Origin: Phycisphaerales bacterium
Lineage (GTDB): Bacteria; Planctomycetota; Phycisphaerae; Phycisphaerales; SM1A02
Length of the DNA: 7,258 nucleotides
Direction of reading: 5' to 3'
Assembly: GCA_003520025.1 (NCBI GenBank)
Contig: DOVP01000051.1
Location: 1-7,258, forward strand
Under the pieces are notes generated by a model, which was not told the DNA's origin, made no database searches, and saw only the letters and a program-made list of their open reading frames with translations. A program made the position numbers and the translations under genes. Shown piece by piece: positions 4,093-7,258 of this stretch; within the stretch, counting starts at the first letter, position 1; each line of letters begins with the position of its first letter.

Positions 4093-6894
4093 ATGCGTGG
4101 ACTGATTCGATGTGGTTCGCTGCTCGCGGCCGTGGTGTCGTTCTGGGGTACCTCGCCAGCGTCGGCCGACGATGCGGATGCGTTTTTCGATGACTCGGTC
4201 GTTCAGGAGATTCGGATCTGGTTCGACGATCCTGACTGGTATGACACGCTCTACAACTCGCACGCGAGCGATCCGGAGGATCCCTATTTTGCGTGCCGCT
4301 TCGAGAGTGGCGACACGGTGATCGATCCGTGTGGTGTTCGGATGAAGGGCAACTCTTCCTTCGGTGTTCCGACCATCAAGAAGTCCTTCAAGTTCGACTT
4401 TGACGAGTTTGACGAGGACAACCCGGACTTGCACTTCGTGGGCATCAAGAAACTCAGCCTCAACAACTCATTCAAGGATCCAACGATGTTGCGGGAAAAA
4501 CTCTTCCATGAGTTCGTCTCCGCCTACATGCCGACCATTCGTGTGGTGCATTGTCGCCTCTACATCAACGACGAGTACTGGGGGCTCTACTCAGCGGTAG
4601 AGCAGGTCAACAAGGACTTCGTGCAGTCGCGTTTCGGCGGTGGCGAAGACGGAAATCTCTACAAGTGCGAATCTTCCGGTGGTGCGGGCTTCGGATCCAA
4701 TCTTTCGTGGATTGATGATGATCCGACCTCCTATTGGAACACCTACGAACTCGAGACCAACGAGACCGACTTCGACTACTCGGGCCTGGTCGAGTTCATC
4801 GACGCCCTCAATAACACATCGGTCGCCGATCGACCGGCCGCGCTTGAGCCGCTGGCCGATGTCGATGGGATGCTTCGTGCTATCGCCCTGAACTGTCTCT
4901 TTGTCAATCTTGATGCATACAACGGGTCGGCTCACAACTACTACGTGTACGACCGAGATGACACCGGGCAGTTCACCCATATCTTTTGGGATGCCAATGA
5001 GGCCTTCGGATCCTTTCGCATGGGGATGCCTCCGAGTGAAGATGCCCGGGAGTTGGAGGCCTTCTGGCTTCCCATGGCGCCGCCACCTGGTGGTGCCGAG
5101 CCTCGGCCGCTCATGGAGCGTCTCTGGGATGTGAATCAGTACAACCGAGCCTACCTTCGCCATCTCGCGAGATTCCTGCGAGAAGGCTTCGATATAGCGA
5201 CTTTCCAGCCACGTATTACTGAACTGGCCGATCTGATCCGCGCCGATGTCTACGCCGATGTCAACAAGCAATACAGCAACGCGGACTTCGAGCAGAATCT
5301 TGTCAGTGATGTTGGTTGGGGCGGGGGGCTTGTCTATGGACTGGAGTCATTTATCGATCATCGGGCCTTGTTCCTTGATGCGCATCTTGACGGGTTTGCC
5401 TCCCGGAGCGATCTGCAACTCAACGAGTTGATGAGCGTGAATACCACCACGATGGCCGACGAACATGGCGACTTTGATCCATGGATCGAGGTGTACAATC
5501 TCGGGCCAGGCATGGTCGGTACGTACAATGTGTACGTCACTGATGACGTGGGGCAGCCCGACAAGTGGCAACTTCCAGGTGAGTCTGTCGATGATGGTGA
5601 GTTTTCTGTGTACTGGATGGATGGCGAGTCCGCTGAGGGGCCCGCTCATGCGTCCTTTACTCTGGACGCATCGGGCGGCGAACTGCATTTCTACAAGAAG
5701 AGTGGTTCCACATTCACGCTGATCGATTCGGTGACGTACCCATCGCTTGATGAGGACGTCTCTTGGGGCCGCGGATACGAAGAAGAGGCCGATTGGGAAG
5801 TGAACGCCGAGCCGACACCCGGCGAAGCCAATGTGCGATCGCTTCCAGATTACGAGGGCGTGCTGTTTATCAATGAGTTCATGGCCGACAACGAGACCAC
5901 CATCGCCGATGAGGCTGGCGAGTTCGAGGACTGGATCGAACTGTACAACGCGAGCGAAGAAGATCTTGACCTCGGCGGCTTGTATATGACCGATGACCTG
6001 CTCGAACCGACGATGTGGGTAATTCCCGATGGCACGACCATCGGTGCCGGCGGGTACCTCCTGATTTGGGCAGATTCAGATGCTGAAGATGGACCGCTCC
6101 ATGCCGACTTCAAACTTGGGGCCGGTGGCGAGGAGATCGGACTGTATGCAGCAGACGGCGTCACACTGATCGACTCGATTGTGTTTGGTGATCAGGCGGA
6201 AGATGTTTCGATGGGTCGCATCCCCGATGGAGGCGACGATTGGCAGTATCTCTCAACTCCGACGCCCGAAGCGGCCAATGTGGCCGATCCACCGGAGATC
6301 CCGGAGATCTACGTCAACGAGTTGATGGCCGACAACGAAACCACCATCGCCGATGAGGCCGGTGACTTCGATGATTGGTTCGAGATCTACAACCCCGGTG
6401 ACGAAGATATCGATCTCGGTGGTCTGTTCATGACCGATGATCTGAGCGATCCCGGTGCATGGCAGGCACCCGACGGACTCATCGTTCCAGCCGAAGGCTT
6501 CCTGCTCATCTGGGCCGACGACGATGCCGAGGAGGGCGACAATCACGCCACCTTCAAGTTCAGTGCAGGCGGTGAAGAGGTTGCGATCTACGCCAGCGAC
6601 GGCGTGACTCTGATCGATCACTTCGAGTTCGGTGCTCAGGAGCCCGACATTTCCTACGGTCGCCTGATCGACGGCGGCCCGGACCTCGACTATCTCTCCA
6701 CCGCAACACCGGGTGAGAGCAATGAGGGTGCTGATCCATGCAGTGGCGATCTCGATGGCGACGGTACGGTCGGCGTTGACGATCTACTGTCGTTGATCGC
6801 CGTATGGGGCACACCCGATGGCGACATCGATGGAGATGGAACAACCGGAGTGAATGATCTTCTACTCCTGATCTCCTTGTGGGGGGATTGCTGA
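4093..6894 (+). CDS. Secreted CotH-kinase-family protein with three lamin-tail domains and a C-terminal dockerin
   Basis: The 933-residue product starts with a clean signal peptide: basic MRGLIR, a hydrophobic core, and a likely cut after Ala-Ser-Ala at residue 25. Residues about 35-430 are a CotH domain: GVRMKGNSS (81-89), KKSFKFDFD (96 onwards), LNNSFKDPTMLREKL (123-137), LYINDEYWGLYSAVEQV, then Asp274 in NLDAYNGSAHNYYVY and Asp300 in FWDANEAFG. The last two match the acidic catalytic positions of CotH, an atypical protein kinase family first described in Bacillus spore coats. Residues 441-580, 591-729 and 739-877 are three tandem lamin-tail-like (LTD) beta-domains. Residues 883-933 form a type I dockerin with two calcium loops (Asp886/888/890/897 and Asp911/913/915/922), bracketed by Cys883 and the final residue Cys933. 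The protein is probably extracellular and surface-anchored or part of a complex. Kinase activity and partner are inferred. It has its own leader and a strong terminator, so it is likely monocistronic. Confidence 0.9.
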   Translation: MRGLIRCGSLLAAVVSFWGTSPASADDADAFFDDSVVQEIRIWFDDPDWYDTLYNSHASDPEDPYFACRFESGDTVIDPCGVRMKGNSSFGVPTIKKSFKFDFDEFDEDNPDLHFVGIKKLSLNNSFKDPTMLREKLFHEFVSAYMPTIRVVHCRLYINDEYWGLYSAVEQVNKDFVQSRFGGGEDGNLYKCESSGGAGFGSNLSWIDDDPTSYWNTYELETNETDFDYSGLVEFIDALNNTSVADRPAALEPLADVDGMLRAIALNCLFVNLDAYNGSAHNYYVYDRDDTGQFTHIFWDANEAFGSFRMGMPPSEDARELEAFWLPMAPPPGGAEPRPLMERLWDVNQYNRAYLRHLARFLREGFDIATFQPRITELADLIRADVYADVNKQYSNADFEQNLVSDVGWGGGLVYGLESFIDHRALFLDAHLDGFASRSDLQLNELMSVNTTTMADEHGDFDPWIEVYNLGPGMVGTYNVYVTDDVGQPDKWQLPGESVDDGEFSVYWMDGESAEGPAHASFTLDASGGELHFYKKSGSTFTLIDSVTYPSLDEDVSWGRGYEEEADWEVNAEPTPGEANVRSLPDYEGVLFINEFMADNETTIADEAGEFEDWIELYNASEEDLDLGGLYMTDDLLEPTMWVIPDGTTIGAGGYLLIWADSDAEDGPLHADFKLGAGGEEIGLYAADGVTLIDSIVFGDQAEDVSMGRIPDGGDDWQYLSTPTPEAANVADPPEIPEIYVNELMADNETTIADEAGDFDDWFEIYNPGDEDIDLGGLFMTDDLSDPGAWQAPDGLIVPAEGFLLIWADDDAEEGDNHATFKFSAGGEEVAIYASDGVTLIDHFEFGAQEPDISYGRLIDGGPDLDYLSTATPGESNEGADPCSGDLDGDGTVGVDDLLSLIAVWGTPDGDIDGDGTTGVNDLLLLISLWGDC
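5413..6723 (+). repeat. Three tandem LTD-encoding repeats inside the CotH-family gene
   Basis: Unit 1 spans 5413-5832, unit 2 spans 5863-6279 and unit 3 spans 6307-6723; the proteins are 140, 139 and 139 residues long. Each begins with a hydrophobic strand and NE(L/F)M, continues with a D/E-rich segment and W-(I/F)-E-(V/L/I)-Y-N, has YVTDD or MTDD, then a WGRG, MGRI or YGRL turn, and ends in (G/E)-(E/A)-(A/S)-N. Units 2 and 3 are much closer at DNA level than unit 1: the stretch at 5896-5915 is identical to 6340-6359 (20 bases), and 5881-5894 is identical to 6325-6338. This indicates that units 2 and 3 arose by a more recent duplication. Confidence 0.8.
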
Positions 6895-6930
6895 GTCGCT
6901 GGTACTCTTCGGCCGCCTCAAGGCAGAATC

Positions 6931-6968
6931 AAGTCGGACAGGATCTGCCCTGTCCGGCTTCTGTTTTT
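6931..6968 (+). terminator. Strong intrinsic terminator of the CotH-family gene
   Basis: A 12-bp stem (6931-6942 with 6949-6960, one T-G wobble, GC-rich core GGACAGG/CCTGTCC) encloses the six-base loop ATCTGC. Five T residues follow at 6964-6968 after CTG. It begins 36 nt after the stop codon. Confidence 0.88.
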
Positions 6969-7120
6969 ACACCGACCCTGCGCACTTGATTCGAAAAATG
7001 AGAGACGAGTAGTGAGGGCTGTGTTGGATACGCGCTTCGTCATCACCCACTGCTTCAAGATGAGCCAAGCAACAATGAAGCCGAGCCCATGACTGTCAGA
7101 GCGTGCTACCCTTGCGCCGG

Positions 7121-7126
7121 AAGGAG
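7121..7126 (+). promoter_or_regulatory. Shine-Dalgarno site of the malic enzyme gene
   Basis: AAGGAG, within GGAAGGAG, stands 9 nt before the ATG at 7136 and fixes the start of the gene that runs off the window. Confidence 0.7.
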
Positions 7127-7135
7127 CAGCCTCCC

Positions 7136-7258
7136 ATGCATAATCACGCTGCCAATGATCTGATTCGAGATCCGTTTCGATACAAGAGTACGGCCTACAG
7201 CGACAGCGAGCGGCGGTTGCTGCATCTTGAAGGCCTCCTTCCTCCGGCCGTGGAGGAC
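7136..7258 (+). CDS. Malic enzyme (malate dehydrogenase, oxaloacetate-decarboxylating), N-terminal part only
   Basis: The ATG opens a frame that stays open to the window edge (41 codons), too short to stand out by length alone. Residues 12-41 contain RDPFRYKSTAYSDSERR followed by LEGLLPPAVE. This matches the N-terminal region of the large, MaeA-type malic enzymes, where the pattern is roughly N-K-G-(T/S)-A-F-(S/T)-x-E-E-R followed by L-x-G-L-L-P-x-x-V-E. The enzyme converts malate to pyruvate and CO2 with reduction of NAD or NADP, linking the TCA cycle to pyruvate in the cytoplasm. The cofactor cannot be told from this fragment. The substrate-binding and nucleotide-binding domains lie beyond the window. 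A strong terminator separates it from the CotH gene, so it should have its own promoter in 6969-7120. Confidence 0.75.
   Translation, partial: MHNHAANDLIRDPFRYKSTAYSDSERRLLHLEGLLPPAVED

Noticed and set aside
4591..5271. 226-codon open frame on the minus strand opposite the CotH domain
   Set aside because: It lies entirely within well-supported CotH coding sequence, with no ribosome site or recognisable motifs seen; treated as a shadow frame.
7011..7020. Ten-base match AGTGAGGGCT shared with 4051-4060, upstream of two different genes
   Set aside because: Ten-base repeats are expected many times by chance in 7 kb, and the flanking bases do not match.
7084..7112. Possible promoter of the malic enzyme gene with TGCTACCCT as extended -10 at 7105-7112
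   Set aside because: There is no convincing -35 element 16-18 nt upstream, so the call rests on a weak hexamer alone.

Overview
The window looks like a stretch of a Planctomycetota genome, probably from the Phycisphaerae. The main clue is the last gene product but one: a secreted CotH-family protein that ends in a cysteine-bracketed, two-loop dockerin finishing in Trp-Gly-Asp-Cys, a tail style I associate with that lineage. All recognisable genes lie on the plus strand, are densely packed, and have clear purine-rich Shine-Dalgarno sites. The lineage call is inference from domain style, not from a marker gene.

Positions 1-3814 hold what looks like one co-directional unit. It starts with the 3' part of an Rrf2-family (IscR/NsrR-like) regulator cut by the window edge (1-441). 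After 41 nt comes a tryptophanase (483-1901), and after a further 23 nt a secreted-looking M1-type metallopeptidase (1925-3814). A weak intrinsic terminator sits at about 3936-3968. The arrangement suggests that peptides are trimmed outside the cytoplasm, that freed tryptophan is split into indole, pyruvate and ammonia, and that an iron-sulfur or redox-type regulator controls the set. No TnaC-like leader peptide and no tryptophan permease are visible.

Positions 3815-4092 are a 278-nt intergenic stretch with unusual structure potential: a 34-nt hairpin, a terminator-like hairpin whose 5' arm could instead pair with the foot of the first hairpin, and a third hairpin just upstream of the next Shine-Dalgarno. 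Positions 4093-6894 encode a 933-residue secreted protein: signal peptide, CotH atypical-kinase domain, three tandem lamin-tail-like (LTD) repeats, and the dockerin. It is closed by a strong 12-bp intrinsic terminator at 6931-6968.

Positions 6969-7135 are a short spacer with no gene that I can support. At 7136 a new gene begins with a good ribosome binding site, and its first 41 codons match the N-terminus of malic enzyme (malate to pyruvate plus CO2). It runs off the window. It is separated from the CotH gene by the terminator and is probably an independent transcription unit.

The most interesting items are the Rrf2-tryptophanase-peptidase unit with a regulator that keeps three of the four IscR cluster ligands, the possible switch-like RNA at 3880-3968, and the CotH-LTD3-dockerin protein with paired terminal cysteines.
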